DNA of 64,000 nt, from NCBI GenBank assembly GCA_022432975.1, contig CM039509.1:41822209-41886208 (forward strand). The letters run 5' to 3'. Positions 1 to 10,833 of the stretch are shown in pieces. The notes beneath the pieces were generated by a model. That model had not been told where the DNA came from and made no database searches. It saw nothing but the letters and a program-made list of their open reading frames with translations. This stretch comes from Begonia masoniana. Its lineage: Eukaryota; Streptophyta; Magnoliopsida; Cucurbitales; Begoniaceae. Both the position numbers and the translations under genes were made by a program. Each line of letters starts with the position of its first letter. Position 1 is the first letter of the stretch.

Positions 1-410
1 ACAACTTTTTAAAGAAGAAAAATGCAAACTTGGTTGAAAAACATGCTAAATAGTGTAATGTGCATGAAAAAGAGATAAATGATCTTAAGAGTAGAAATGA
101 GAATTTGAATAACATTGTTCTTAAATTTACTAACAGTAGCAAGAACTTAAACATGCTGTTAGGCAGTCATAGAGTTACATTTGATAAGGCAGGAATCGGG
201 TATGAAGGATCTAACAAAAAGAAAGTGTATAAAAACTTTTTTGTTAAACCATCCACATGTCATACATGTAACTTAATAGGACATAAATCTTTTGTATGTC
301 CCCTAAAATTTAGTAAATCTAGAGTAGCTCCTAAATTGCAATGGATTCCTAAGGGAACCAAACCTAACGTTAGGACCCAAAAAGTTAGGGTACCAAAGAA
401 GACAACTTGA
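1..410 (+). pseudogene. copia gag, C-terminal fragment with CCHC zinc knuckle
   Basis: This is the C-terminal part of a copia Gag, the nucleocapsid-like RNA-binding structural protein. From about position 60 the frame is open to 410. It contains one zinc knuckle, CHTCNLIGHKSFVC, of the form C-x2-C-x4-H-x4-C, at roughly 258-299. Upstream of 60 the same frame carries stops, so the reading frame is already damaged. The protein is basic after the knuckle. It matches the end of the better preserved gag on the minus strand at 57719-58900, which has a comparable second knuckle. In the intact family this knuckle sits just before the protease. Confidence 0.8.
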
Positions 411-425
411 TCTTTTGTTTTGTAG

Positions 426-3400
426 GCTGAGGATTCTCCCATGAAGAACCAGTGGTACCTAGATAGCGGGTGCTCAAGACACATGAGGGAGACTCCTCAA
501 AGTTTGTCGTTGTCAACAAGAAGAAAGGAAATGTCACATTCGGTGGAAATCAAAAGGGCAAAATTGTTGACATCGGCAATATAGGTAACCCTTCTAACCC
601 CATCATTGAAAATATTTTATTAGTAGAAGGGTTAAAGCACAATTTATTAAGTATTAGTCAATTATGTGATAAAGGGTATAAAGTAGCATTCTAAATCATG
701 TACCATTAAAGATAGCTCAAGCGGTAAAGTTTTATTCATTAACATAATCAATGTGGTCTAAGTCAATTGTATTAATGAAAAATATTTTGCCGTAAACTTA
801 CTTGTTGATAGTTCGACTTGGCATAGAAGACTAGGACACGTAGGTATGGATACTTTAGCTAAGATTACTAAGAATAATTTAGTTAGAGAGATTCTAAAAA
901 TATCCTTTGAGAATGATAAAGTTTGTGAAGCCTGCCAAATAGGCAAGCAAATCAAAAGTTCCTTTACATCAAAGAATGCAATTTCTACATCCAAGCCTCT
1001 ACAACTACTTCACATGGACCTTTTCGGTCCTTTAAACATTGCTAGTCTAGGAGGCAAACATTATGTCTTTGTCATTGTAGATGATTTCTCTAGATTCACT
1101 TGGGTGTTCTTTCTAAAGTCAAAGGATGAAACTTTTGATACATTCTCTAGCTTTAGAAAGAGAGTTCAAAATGAAAAGGAGCTCACCATTGTTGTTATTC
1201 GTAGTGATCATGGTGGAGAATTTGAAAATGAGCGATTTGAACTTTTGTGCCTCAAACATGGAATTGAGCACAATTTCTCATTCCTTAGAACTTCTCAACA
1301 GAATGATGTTGTTGAGAGGAAGAATAAGTCTCTTCAAGAGCTTGTTCGGACCATGCTCAATGCAAACTCCCTTCCAAAATATTTCTAGGCAGAAGCTGTT
1401 TCCATAGCTTGCTATGTACTAAATCGTGTCTCCATAAGACCGATTCTAGAGAAAACCCCCTATGAGCTATGGAACGGCAAGTCTCCTAGTGTTAAGTATT
1501 TTAGAGTTTTTGGTTGTAAATGTTTCATTTTTAACACCAAGGATAATTTAAGAAAATTCGATTCCAAGACGGATCTTAGAATATTCCTTGGATATTCATT
1601 AACCAGTAAGGCTTATAGGGTGTTCAACAAAAGAACACTAGTTGTAGAGGAATCTATGCATGTCAATTTTGATGAGACCCCTCAACCAACAATCAATGTG
1701 GATGAGGATGATATTTTAGAAAAACAATTGGATTCTCTCTCCTTAGACAAACCTGATGAAACCATTCAAGGAGAAAATTTCCTAAATCCTTCTTTAAATT
1801 CTCTAGAAATTGTCCCAGTCAAGGATGAAAATATTACTTTTCCTAGAGATTGGAAATATGTAAAAGATCATCATTTAGATGAAGTTCTAGATGATCCAAC
1901 ATTAGGAGTCAAAACTAGAGTCTCCCTTAGAAATCTTTGTGCTAATGTTGCTTTCATATCTCAAATAAAGCCTTAGAAGTTTGAAGAGGCCGAATTAGAT
2001 GAAAATTGGATAGTCGCTATGCAAGATGAGTTAAACCAATTCGAAAGGAACAACGTTTGGGAACTTGTTCCAAAACCCGATAATCATTCCATTATTGGAA
2101 CCAAATGGGTATTTAAGAATAAGATGGATGAAAATGGGTTTGTGATCCGAAACAAAGCTAGGTTAGTTGCCAAATAGTACAATTAAGAAGAAGGAATTGA
2201 TTTTGAGGAAACATTTGCTCCAGTAGCTCGTTTAGAGTCAATTATGATGCTTTTAACATTTGCTTGCCACAAAGACTTCACATTTTTTCAAATTGATGTA
2301 AAAAGTGTTTTTCTTAATGAATATATTCGAGAAGAAGTCTATGTGGAACAACCTCAAGGTTTCGAAGCTTTTGATAGACCTGATCACGTGTACAGGCTTA
2401 TGAAAGCCTTATATGGACTTAAGCAAGCTCCTAGAGCTTGGTATGATAGGTTGAAGAATTTCCTTGAGGAAAGAAAGTTTAAAAAGGGTAATACTGATTC
2501 AACCCTGTTTACCATGCAAAAGGACAAAGACATTCTAATAGTTTAAATCTATGTTGATGACATCATATTCAATTCTACAAATGTATCACTTTGTGATGAG
2601 TTTGCCACTCTTATGCAAAGTGAGTTTGAAATGAGTATGATGAGAGAGCTAAAATTCTTCCTAGGATTTCAAATTTGTCAAAACCAGATGGAATTTTCTT
2701 CTATTAAGAAAAATACATCAAAGACCTCCTGAAAAGATTTGGATTAGATTCTTCTAAGCCCTCTAGAACTCCCATGAGCACTACTACAAAACTGGACAAT
2801 GATGTGAATGGAACAAGTGTTGATATTAAGAAGTACAGAGGTATGATTGGGTCCCTTCTATACCTCACTGCTAGCAGACCTGACATCCTCTTTAGTGTGT
2901 GCTTATGTGCTAGATTCCAAGCTTCTCCTAAAGAATCTCAATTAATTGCTATTAAAAAAAATTTCAAATATCTAAGTGGGACATATGATTTAGGTTTATG
3001 GTACCTGAAGGGTACATCCTTTGATCTTATAGAATATTCTGACTTCGATTATGCTGGGAGTCTAGTAGATAGGAAAAGCACTAGTGGAACTTGTCAATTT
3101 CTCGGTGAGTCTCTTGTTTCCTGGTACTCCAAGAAGCAAAATTATGTTGTACTTTCAACGGCCAAAAGTGAATATATTGCTGCTGGCAATTGTTGTGCAC
3201 AAATGCTTTGGATGAAGCAAACTTTAGAGGATTACAATCTATTCTATGATAGAATACCGATTAAATGTGATAATACTAGTGCAATTAACATTTCAAATAA
3301 CCTTATACAACATTCTAGAACCAAACACATCGAGGTTAGATATCACTTCATTAGAGATCATGTTCAAAAAGATGATATCACCTTAGAATTTGTTAATTCA

Positions 3401-3505
3401 TCCGACTAATTAGTAGATATATTTACAAAATCTTTGGATGAGAATACCTTCAGTGATATTCGAATTTGTTTAGGTCTCATTAGAAATGGAAAGTTATGAT
3501 CGGTC
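426..3505 (+). pseudogene. copia pol relic: protease, integrase, reverse transcriptase, RNase H
   Basis: This is a decayed Pol polyprotein. Visible blocks in order: protease start with the DSGCS motif near 460-480; gag-pre-integrase with the WHRRLGHVG block near 822-845; the integrase core with [15 protein letters not shown] and SDHGGEFEN (1010-1230); RT with the FQIDVKSVFLNEY and ALYGLKQAPRAWYD blocks (2290-2450); the YVDD catalytic motif near 2550; and RNase H with LSTAKSEYIAAGNC (about 3150-3190). In-frame stops or frame changes occur near 485, 690, 1387, 1975, 2175, 2545, 2705 and 3408. No functional enzyme can be made. It is closely similar to the minus-strand pol at 54608-57709. Confidence 0.9.
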
Positions 3506-3781
3506 GACGTTATAGACTAGCAATAAAGTTATATCTCTCTGGACTGAGGTATTCTGAAATACATCGACCACGTCATTTTATGAAGTGGATGATATAAGAA
3601 ACGGTCGAAGTACAAATCGGACGATATCAGTTCTTAACTCTTTTAAATCCGCATTCGGATTACAGAAACCCTATCTTTCTCCAGAGCGCGAAAAACCTTT
3701 CAAAAACCCTCATCTTCTCTCAACTCTCCGCCGCTTATTCTCTCGTCTCTAGTCTTTTCTTTCGATTTTAAACACCGATAA
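3506..3781 (+). other. spacer between pol and extra ORF, with regulatory-looking repeats
   Basis: About 275 bp without coding capacity separate RNase H from the extra ORF. It holds short words such as ggtcgacg, catcgaccacgtc, ggtcgaag and cggacgat. These resemble the catcgacc/cgtcc words in this element's own LTR. The matching spacer in the sister element (54311-54607) contains cggatgatgc words in the opposite orientation. It could be an internal promoter for the extra ORF or an old duplication of LTR sequence. Nothing here decides between them. Confidence 0.4.
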
Positions 3782-5649
3782 ATGGCATCCTCCTCAAACG
3801 TTGCTTTAACTTTCTCAAGAAAAAAGCAGAAGACTGCACAACTCGTGGAATCAAACCTGTCGTACAACCCCCTCCTCTTCAATGGCCTACTCATAAATTT
3901 ATCAATGAGGCTGCACTTCATAGGTACTTTACGGATTTTGAAAAGAAACCGCTTATTAGAAGTAGAGGTGTAGTATTTAAGGACCTGTCTGGTTTACATC
4001 TGGAGTAATCTTTCCGTGAACTGGGCTTATTAGGGCTATTTGAACTCGGCACATCCTATTGCGAAACCCCAATTTGGATGTTTTATGTGAATCTAGAGCA
4101 TTCTACTTCTCCGTTTGTCATTTGAAGCTATGTTTATGGTAGACACATTGAGCTGACTCAGGAGAAAATTCATGAAATACTTAACTGTGAATTCTTGAAT
4201 GACAAGCCTAAATTTTTTGAAACTTCCAAGGATCATCCCTTTGTTGGAACATCAAAGGGAACGGCTTTAGCCAAAGAGATTTCAAAGGATCCACACAATA
4301 CTTCCCTCAGGCTCAAGGGCAAGGATTTGAACACAAGGGCCTGAGGCTTCTATCTCATGATCAATTACAACATGTTCTCTAGAGATGGACATCGTGACCA
4401 TGTCAGTGGAATGGATCTTTTCATTCTTTCTAGATTCTTCCGTAAAGAACCATTTCACATTGGTTACATTATTCTGAGAAGAATGCTCCAAGTTGTCAAG
4501 ACAGCTTCAAAATCTCTTCCATATAATCTTCTTTTGATGAAGATCTTCCATCGATTTGGTGTTCAACTGACGGCTGAAGACGAGCCAATTCCATTGAAGA
4601 ACACTGATCTTTTTTCTGCTTCCACCTTGATGCGAATGGGGATTGAAAGAAATCAGCAAGGTGCTTTAGTTGACAAGAAACAACGGAAGAGGCGTAGAAT
4701 GCCTTTGATGGATGATGAAGAAGAAGAGTCTGCTCCTCAAGAAGAGCCTTATATTCCCTCCTTTGATCCTCTTCTATTTCAGGACTCTCTAATTCAAGCT
4801 GTAGAGGGCTTTAATGATTCAACTCTTCTGCTTGATCTTCCAGCAATTCAAGCCGGTACTCTTCCACCTCCAACCAGTCCAATTCCTGTTCGCTCCCCAG
4901 CTCCGGTTCCTTCTTCAACTGCTCGTGTTCCTCATAGAACTAAAAGTCACCCCACTCCTCTAATGAGGAACTCTATTTCTGAGGAGCAATATCATGAGTT
5001 TCAGGTGAGTATAGCAAGCCTAGGCACTGGTCTTGAATCCTTTCAGTCCATATATCTCTCCCGGCAAGACCAGTTTGAAGCTCTTGTCCTTTCCCAACTA
5101 GAACATCTTGCCACCTACATTCAAAGTCTGCACAATCATTTTGATCTAACAGAATCAAATCAAAGTAGAGCTATTGATGATGTCATCTCCTCCGTTAGAT
5201 TCCATTCCAGTCATGTAGCAGCTCAATTACAGCGAGAATCTGATCGGGTCATCTCTCATATTGGAGACCTTAGCACCCTTATGACTAAAAGTGCTGGTGA
5301 GCCCTCTAATGCGGATAAGATTTTGGATGAAAGTAACGAGAATCTTGAGGCAACTCGTCCAGCTACTTCAGCTGTTCCTTCAAGTGCTGAGTCAGTGCCT
5401 GCTCCAACTGTTGTTGATCAGCCAGCTACTTGTAATCCAGATATTGCTGATGTTAGTCTTGCAATAGCTAACCCTATCGATATGCCTATGGAAGATGCAG
5501 AGGATGCAATTAATGATACCAGGGTTCCTTCTTCCTCTCTTGTTGAGAAAATTAATCCTCAGGTGGAATCCCCTCTTGATAAGGATGATTTCCTTGATCA
5601 ATTATGGGATATCATGCACTGGGAGCATTCCTCCTCCCCTGAGTATTAG
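3782..5649 (+). pseudogene. extra ORF downstream of copia pol (plant transposon protein domain-like), broken
   Basis: This is a third ORF of a Sirevirus-like element. It starts at 3782 (MASSSNVAL...) and ends at the stop at 5647-5649. The first 190 codons are damaged by a frameshift near 3870-3890 and stops near 4005, 4122 and 4342. From 4357 the frame is open for 430 codons. The N-terminal half resembles what is annotated in plant genomes as a putative plant transposon protein domain (conserved RRM-QV, PYNLLLMK and F-RFGV blocks). A basic patch KKQRKRRR with an acidic run, a Pro/Ser-rich linker and a predicted coiled-coil region (about 4970-5290) follow. The sister element carries the same ORF at 52144-54310. 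No catalytic motif is visible and the function is unknown. Such ORFs are often called env-like, but I see no signal peptide or transmembrane segment. Confidence 0.7.
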
Positions 5650-5796
5650 GAATATTTTTTTATATTTTTTATTTGTTTTAACACTGTGATTACTTACCAT
5701 ATTTTTTTTCCAACCTGTGCATGCTTTATCATATCGTCTACAAAGTGCTGTGCTGAATGACATTCCTCCTATAACAATTTTTTTTTTTTATAATGT

Positions 5797-5962
5797 CAAA
5801 GGGGGAGAAAAATGCAATTGGGTTGAAATGCATAAAGTATGGGGGAGTATATTGGTATCAATTTTTGGGAAATATATATATTGTTAATTTGGAAAAACAT
5901 AAAAGCATGGGGGAGTATATGCTTATTCATTTTATATTTATCATCATCAAAAAGGGGGAGAT
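5797..5962 (+). other. multiplied polypurine tracts before the 3' LTR
   Basis: Four GGGGGAG tracts occur at about 5798-5810, 5838-5848, 5906-5916 and 5949-5962. The last one (AAAAAGGGGGAGAT) abuts the LTR and is the expected primer for plus-strand DNA synthesis. Tandem extra copies of the polypurine tract are a recognised Sirevirus feature. The minus-strand sister element shows the same pattern at 51832-52042. The rest of 5650-5962 is AT-rich and non-coding. Confidence 0.75.
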
Positions 5963-7162
5963 CGTTAACTTAAAATATGTTTTAAGTATAACTATATTTT
6001 TTATGATTATGATTAATATGAAATATATAAATATAAAATGATGAAAATTAGCAATGAATGATATTTATAATTATGAATGTGAATCGTGGTAGTATCTGTT
6101 TGGGAATGCCCTTTAAAAAGGGTATTATGTTTTCTAACGATTTTGATTAAGTGTTGGTAGTCGAGTCTGGATCATGCAAAATGGTAAAGGAACATCGACT
6201 GAATCAAAGTAGACTTTAAGATCATCGACCAGATATATCAACTGAACAACAAAAAGTTTTGTCGTCCAGATTCTAAAGTCATCCAAAATCAACGTTGTCC
6301 AGACTTAGAAGACAACAGAAAGCTTTGTCGTCCAGAATTAGAATCATCCCAAAACAACATCGACCAGATACTAAAGACAGAAGTCTACCAAGAATAACAT
6401 CAACCGAATCAAGACTTCTTCTAACTAGACAACATCATCCGAATCACGAAGTCGTCCAAAAGTACTAGTCCGATGCAATCGTCCAAAGTACTCGTCTGAC
6501 GCGTACTCGTCCAAAGGGAGAACGTCCAGAGTCTTGACGACCAGAATATTAATGACCGAATTAAATATTGACCAAAACAAACTCCAACGACTATATTTCT
6601 ACACAACGGTAACATTTTAGTACGGAAACAAGGAGCCTCATAAATGAGAAGCAGATCATGGGCACGAGTATAAATAGAAGAATCCGAGCTCGAGACAAAG
6701 ACTTTTTGCTGATTGGAAAAACTTTCTCTGAACTCTCGCGTGCTCACAAGCCTGTAATTTTCTTCTATTATCTGCACCTCTCTAGATCAAAAACTTATAT
6801 TCTATTTTGAGAGAGTGTAGTTCAGTGCTACATTGATTATCTTGTAATCGAAGTGTAAAGGCAGTGATTGACGCCCGTGAAGATCAATCGAAGTGTAAAA
6901 GGCAATTGAATGACGCCCATGAAGTCCAATCAAGTTTTCTCGTGTAAGAGAAGTAGTGAATCTTCAAGGGAGAAATCCTTGAAGCGTGGACGTAGGCAAG
7001 GTTAGCCGAACCACGTAAAAATCACGGTGTTATCTTTCTCTCTCTCTCTCTATCTGTTACAATAATTTAAGTAATTTATATTGTAGTAAGTAAACTAGAT
7101 TAGAAGAGAAAAATCTAATTCACTCCCCCTCCCCCTCCCCCTCAGACAATAACGGTTCAACA
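5963..7162 (+). repeat. 3' LTR of the copia element at 1-7162
   Basis: The LTR begins directly after the polypurine tract with CGTTAACTTA (expected TGTTAAC, first base mutated) and ends with GGTTCAACA, giving 1200 bp. The inverted terminal pair TGTTAAC/TTCAACA supports both ends. The middle (about 6160-6560) is dense in short degenerate words such as catcgacc, cgtccaga and catccgaa, probably U3 regulatory repeats. CT-rich runs lie at 7031-7050 and 7123-7142. Only one LTR is in the window, so a target duplication cannot be checked. The next base (7163) falls inside the coding frame of an older copia RT. Confidence 0.75.
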
Positions 7163-8477
7163 AATGTCATCCATACGAGTGGTACTTAGATTAGCCTCAA
7201 GTCTTAATTTGGAGATCGAGCAACTCGATGTGAAGACTATCTTCTTGCATGGTGAATTAGAAGAATAGATTTACATGAAACAGTCAGAAGGGTTCGTTGT
7301 CAAGGGAAATGAACATCTGGTGTGTAAATTGAAGAAGAGTCTTTATGTATTAAAGCAAGCCCCAAGACAATAGTACAAGAAGTTTGATTTCTTTATGGGA
7401 AATCAAGGATACAAGAAAACTTCTTTATACCATTGTGGGTTCATGAAAAAGTTCACGGATGGCACTTTTATAATCTTTCTACTTTATGTCGACGACATGT
7501 TGATTGTGGGTCCAGATAGAGAAAAGGTTGTTAAGTTAAATAATGAACTTAACAAATCTTTTGCCATGAAAGACTTAGGACCGGTGAAATAGAAGTTTGG
7601 TATGAGAATCACTCGTGATTAGAAGAATGACAAATTATGGCTATCACAGGAGAAATATATCCAAAAAGTTCTCAGCCAATTCTATATGGATAAGGCGAAG
7701 CCACTCAACACTCCTCTTGCTAAACAGTTCAAACTTACTTCCAAATAAAGTCCTTCCACTGAAGAAGGAAAAGTAGAAATGCTGAGACTTCCATATGCTT
7801 CAGTAGTTGGCAGCTTGATGTATGTCATGGTTTGTACGAGACCTAATATTTCACATTCTGTTGGAGTAGTCAGTCAATTTCTAACAAATACAGGTAGAGA
7901 GTATTGGAATGCGGTGAAGTGGATTCTTAGGTATCTTAAAAGTACTTCAGAATTCAGTTTGTGTTTTGGAAGTGAGAAGCCTTTGTTGGTAGGGTATACT
8001 GATGTAGACATGACTGGAGATATTGATTCTAGAAAATCAACATTAGGGTATTTGATTACTTTTGGAGGGGGAGCTGTGTTATGGCAATCTAATAGACAAG
8101 ATTCAATTACATTGTCTACAACAGAAGCTAAGTTTATTGTAGCTACAGAAGCCTGTTAAGAAATTTTATGGATGCAAAAATTTCTGACGGAATTGGGTCA
8201 TAAACAAGATAAGTATATCTTGAATTGCGACAGTCAAAGTGCTATTCATTTAAGCAAGAACCCGAGCTTTCATTCGAAGTCAAAGCACATAGATATCAAG
8301 TATCATTGGATACGAGATGTGTTGGACACCAAGCAAGTATATCTTGAGAAAATCCACACAGACGATAAGGGCTCTGGGATGATGACCAAGATATTGCAAA
8401 ATAATAAGCACAAATTCTGTAAAGTCCCAGCTGGATTGGAGATTCCTCATCATAAGTCAGAAAATGGAGATTTGTAA
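7163..8477 (+). pseudogene. older copia pol relic: RT and RNase H
   Basis: This is a fragment of a second, different copia Pol, cut at its left end by the insertion of the element ending at 7162. It starts inside RT with MSSIRVVLRLASSLNLEIEQ. It then shows FLHGELEE, the SLYVLKQAPRQ block, the catalytic LLYVDDMLIVG motif (about 7480-7510), LPYASVVGSLMY, and RNase H with TLSTTEAKFIVATEAC (8112-8156) and DSQSAIHLSKNPSFH. In-frame stops lie at about 7267, 7371, 7590, 7620, 7746 and 8157. Protease, integrase and gag are missing from the window. It is far more diverged from the 54-57 kb element than the first relic is, so it belongs to another copia lineage. Confidence 0.9.
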
Positions 8478-8514
8478 GGTCCCTCCATTATGATAAGTGA
8501 CCCATCAAATTAAA

Positions 8515-9024
8515 TGTTGAAGAATATGGAGGGAAAGAAGAAAGAACATCTTTCTTCTTTCAGCGCCCACCTTCCTTTAAGGAAAGTGTCTGCAGGCACA
8601 CACCTTCCTTTAAGGCAGGTGTCCCTTTGAAGCCTCTATAAATAGAGGCTTCAAGCAAATACTTCAAGCATCCGAAGAAGTGAAATCTTCTATCCAAGAG
8701 AGAAGGAGAAAATCACTTCTGAGTGAAGACGAAGAGAAATATAGTGAGGATTATTTTGAGGGAGAAAAAAGAAGAAGTCTGAGAGAAAAATAAGTGTGGT
8801 ATTTTTGTGCACATTGAGAGTTCTAAGAGTAGTGATTTCTCTTAGTGAATATTTTCTAGAATATTCAATATCTAGAAAAATATTCTAAATCCTATTTTTT
8901 AGAGTGAGATCTTTTTGGACTCGGTCCCCGTGATTTTTTCCCGATTTGAGTTTTCACGTAAAATTCTCTATGTTCATTTTAGCCATTATTTCTCTTACTT
9001 CTTGGCAGTTATAATTTTACAACA
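8515..9024 (+). repeat. probable 3' LTR of the older copia relic
   Basis: About 510 bp directly downstream of the RNase H relic, starting TGTTGAAGAATATGG and ending TTTTACAACA. The inverted TGTTG/CAACA ends fit a copia LTR. It contains a TATAAATA box at 8637-8644 and transcribed-leader-like sequence after it. There is no second LTR in the window and no target duplication to confirm the ends. The placement is an inference from terminal motifs and position. Confidence 0.6.
8627..8654 (+). promoter_or_regulatory. TATA box inside a perfect palindrome (LTR promoter)
   Basis: TATAAATA at 8637-8644 lies at the centre of a perfect inverted repeat. The 13-bp arms are TTGAAGCCTCTAT and ATAGAGGCTTCAA, with a 2-base AA spacer. 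About 60 bp upstream is a direct repeat of CACCTTCCTTTAAGG (8569 and 8601). Its location in the first quarter of the LTR fits the U3 core promoter. Confidence 0.65.
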
Positions 9025-10833
9025 GTGAAAAAATATTCCTAGTATTTTTCGAATCGCATCTGCTATCGTTTCTCATGCCACTTGGTTAGTGGTGTAATTG
9101 TACTGTGTAAGTAAGTTATGTCTAGGAAACTGGAATTTAAGTATACCGTTTGTGACCCTTCAGCCTTTCTTGGAAACTAACTTGGAAATGTAATTCTGTC
9201 TAAGGAGATTGCCAAGAGCTTTCTTTCTTGAGAATTATCATGATCTGTACTTTTCACTTTTTTCAACAGTATTATTTTTATCATCGTTCCCACCGAAGTT
9301 TCATTGTAGTTTTTCCCAACACCAAGCCCATTCATACCATATGAGCAACTTCAAATTAATAAAATCTAGCAGAAAATGTCAAAATTCTAATAGTTGCAAG
9401 GCTTCCAAACTACGGGTGCGCATGACCAGCCCAGACTCGAGGACATAATCAATCTTGAAAGTTCAGTTTAGTTCAAGCCGGCTCTGTTTGTGGGAGGAAC
9501 TGCATGTTAACTTAATCAATATTAAACATAATTATTTTGATGGTTAATTGAATAAATTAAGTATAATATTCTCGGTTATTAATGATTATTGAGTTGAATT
9601 GTTGTTTGAATATTTGTTTAAATGGCTATCCTTAGATATGTGTCATGGGCAACTGCCCTGAGCTTGTCACATGCTTAGATACCCCAACGCTAATCAAATT
9701 CCATATTGCTTGTATTTGCCACTTAAGTGAGCCCAGCATCTTCTCAAATAATCCCCCCCGCCCCCGCTGTAATTGCCCTCCTGAATAATCTATAGATCGT
9801 TTTTGATGCAATGGTCAAGATTATCTATTGAGCAATCAAATTTTTTTGGTAAATTTTGTTGATTGTTCAAGTTCATCCACAATTTGATCATCGACTTGGA
9901 TCGATTACTTTGGTGGGTGGGTGTTCCCCTAACATTTGTGGAGACATGCAAGAGAAGTTATAATTTGACCAATCATAGTTCTTTGATGGAGCCTTGAGAA
10001 GTTCTAACTTGACCATCACTCAAATTATAGCTTCTTTGATCAGAGAGGAATAGCAAGTCTTAAACACACACACACACACACACTGGGTTGTTCATTTGTT
10101 CATGTAACAAAGTGTCATTTCATATGTTCATTATCTCTCGAGATAATTTTGCAATTCTATGAACAAACATAGTAGAATATAAGATTACAACTTTAAAATT
10201 AGAGAACTTTCCAGTTATTTTAGAATTGATTTAACATTGTCTTGTATGAAAAAACAACACACACATGGAAATAACTATTATGCATTAAATTTCAATAATT
10301 CTATCGATAAGATTAATTTACTATTTATTAAATAGCATTTAAGAAGGATTTTTGCTAGCATGAAATGGGAAATGTAAAAAAACGAGGAAGTTTTCAATGC
10401 AACCCAAAACAGGGAATAGTACTCGGAGCTTTTGCAGCAGTAAAGAAGCCAAGAGCTATTTCCATTTCACTACATTCCCAGTTTCTTTGATGTCACAAGC
10501 ATAAATTAAATTTGGGCATAGACAGTTGATATAAAGACTGGCCGTAAATAGGGAAAGGACATAATGAATCAGGGTTAAGAAATGTCAAGGATTGTAAAGA
10601 AAATGAAGTACCTGAGGCTGAGATGTCCATTTCTGTAAGGAAGAAGTAAATAAAGTTGAAGTTCTTCACACATGCTACTCAGTGAACATTTGCACCTTCT
10701 TAAATCATGGAGCTAAAACTTAGCTTGGCCTATATAGACCAACTCTGACATAATAATTTGTACATTAAACCATGTTTGACCGTTGAATTCCGAATCTCCC
10801 TAAAATAATCTTGTTTGGGTCTCACATTATGCA
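9025..10833. other. intergenic region, no gene recognised
   Basis: AT-rich sequence between the copia relic and the DnaJ gene. A short open frame at 9209-9448 has no recognisable domain. The (AC)n microsatellite at about 10061-10082 is the only clear feature. The last few hundred bases (from about 10400) probably include the 3' UTR of the minus-strand DnaJ gene. Confidence 0.6.
10061..10082. repeat. (AC)n microsatellite
   Basis: Eleven consecutive AC dinucleotides. This is a simple repeat, likely length-polymorphic. Confidence 0.9.

Larger units (their letters stand above)
1..7162 (+). mobile_element. Ty1/copia (Sirevirus-like) retrotransposon, 5' end outside window
   Basis: This is the 3' portion of an LTR retrotransposon read on the plus strand. 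The order is end of gag with a CCHC knuckle, protease, integrase, reverse transcriptase, RNase H, an extra ORF, repeated G-rich polypurine tracts and a 3' LTR. That gene order (integrase before RT) defines Ty1/copia. The extra ORF after pol and the multiplied polypurine tracts are known hallmarks of the Sirevirus lineage. All coding parts carry stops or frameshifts, so it is dead. The 5' LTR, primer site and start of gag lie left of the window. It is inserted in an older copia relic that resumes at 7163. A sister copy lies on the minus strand at 50420-62598. Confidence 0.9.

Noticed and set aside
3782..5649. True envelope gene
   Set aside because: No signal peptide, transmembrane helix or glycoprotein-like cysteines. 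Only position resembles env-like ORFs.
9209..9448. Small secreted-like protein
   Set aside because: Short, compositionally random, no homology recognised and flanked by retroelement debris.
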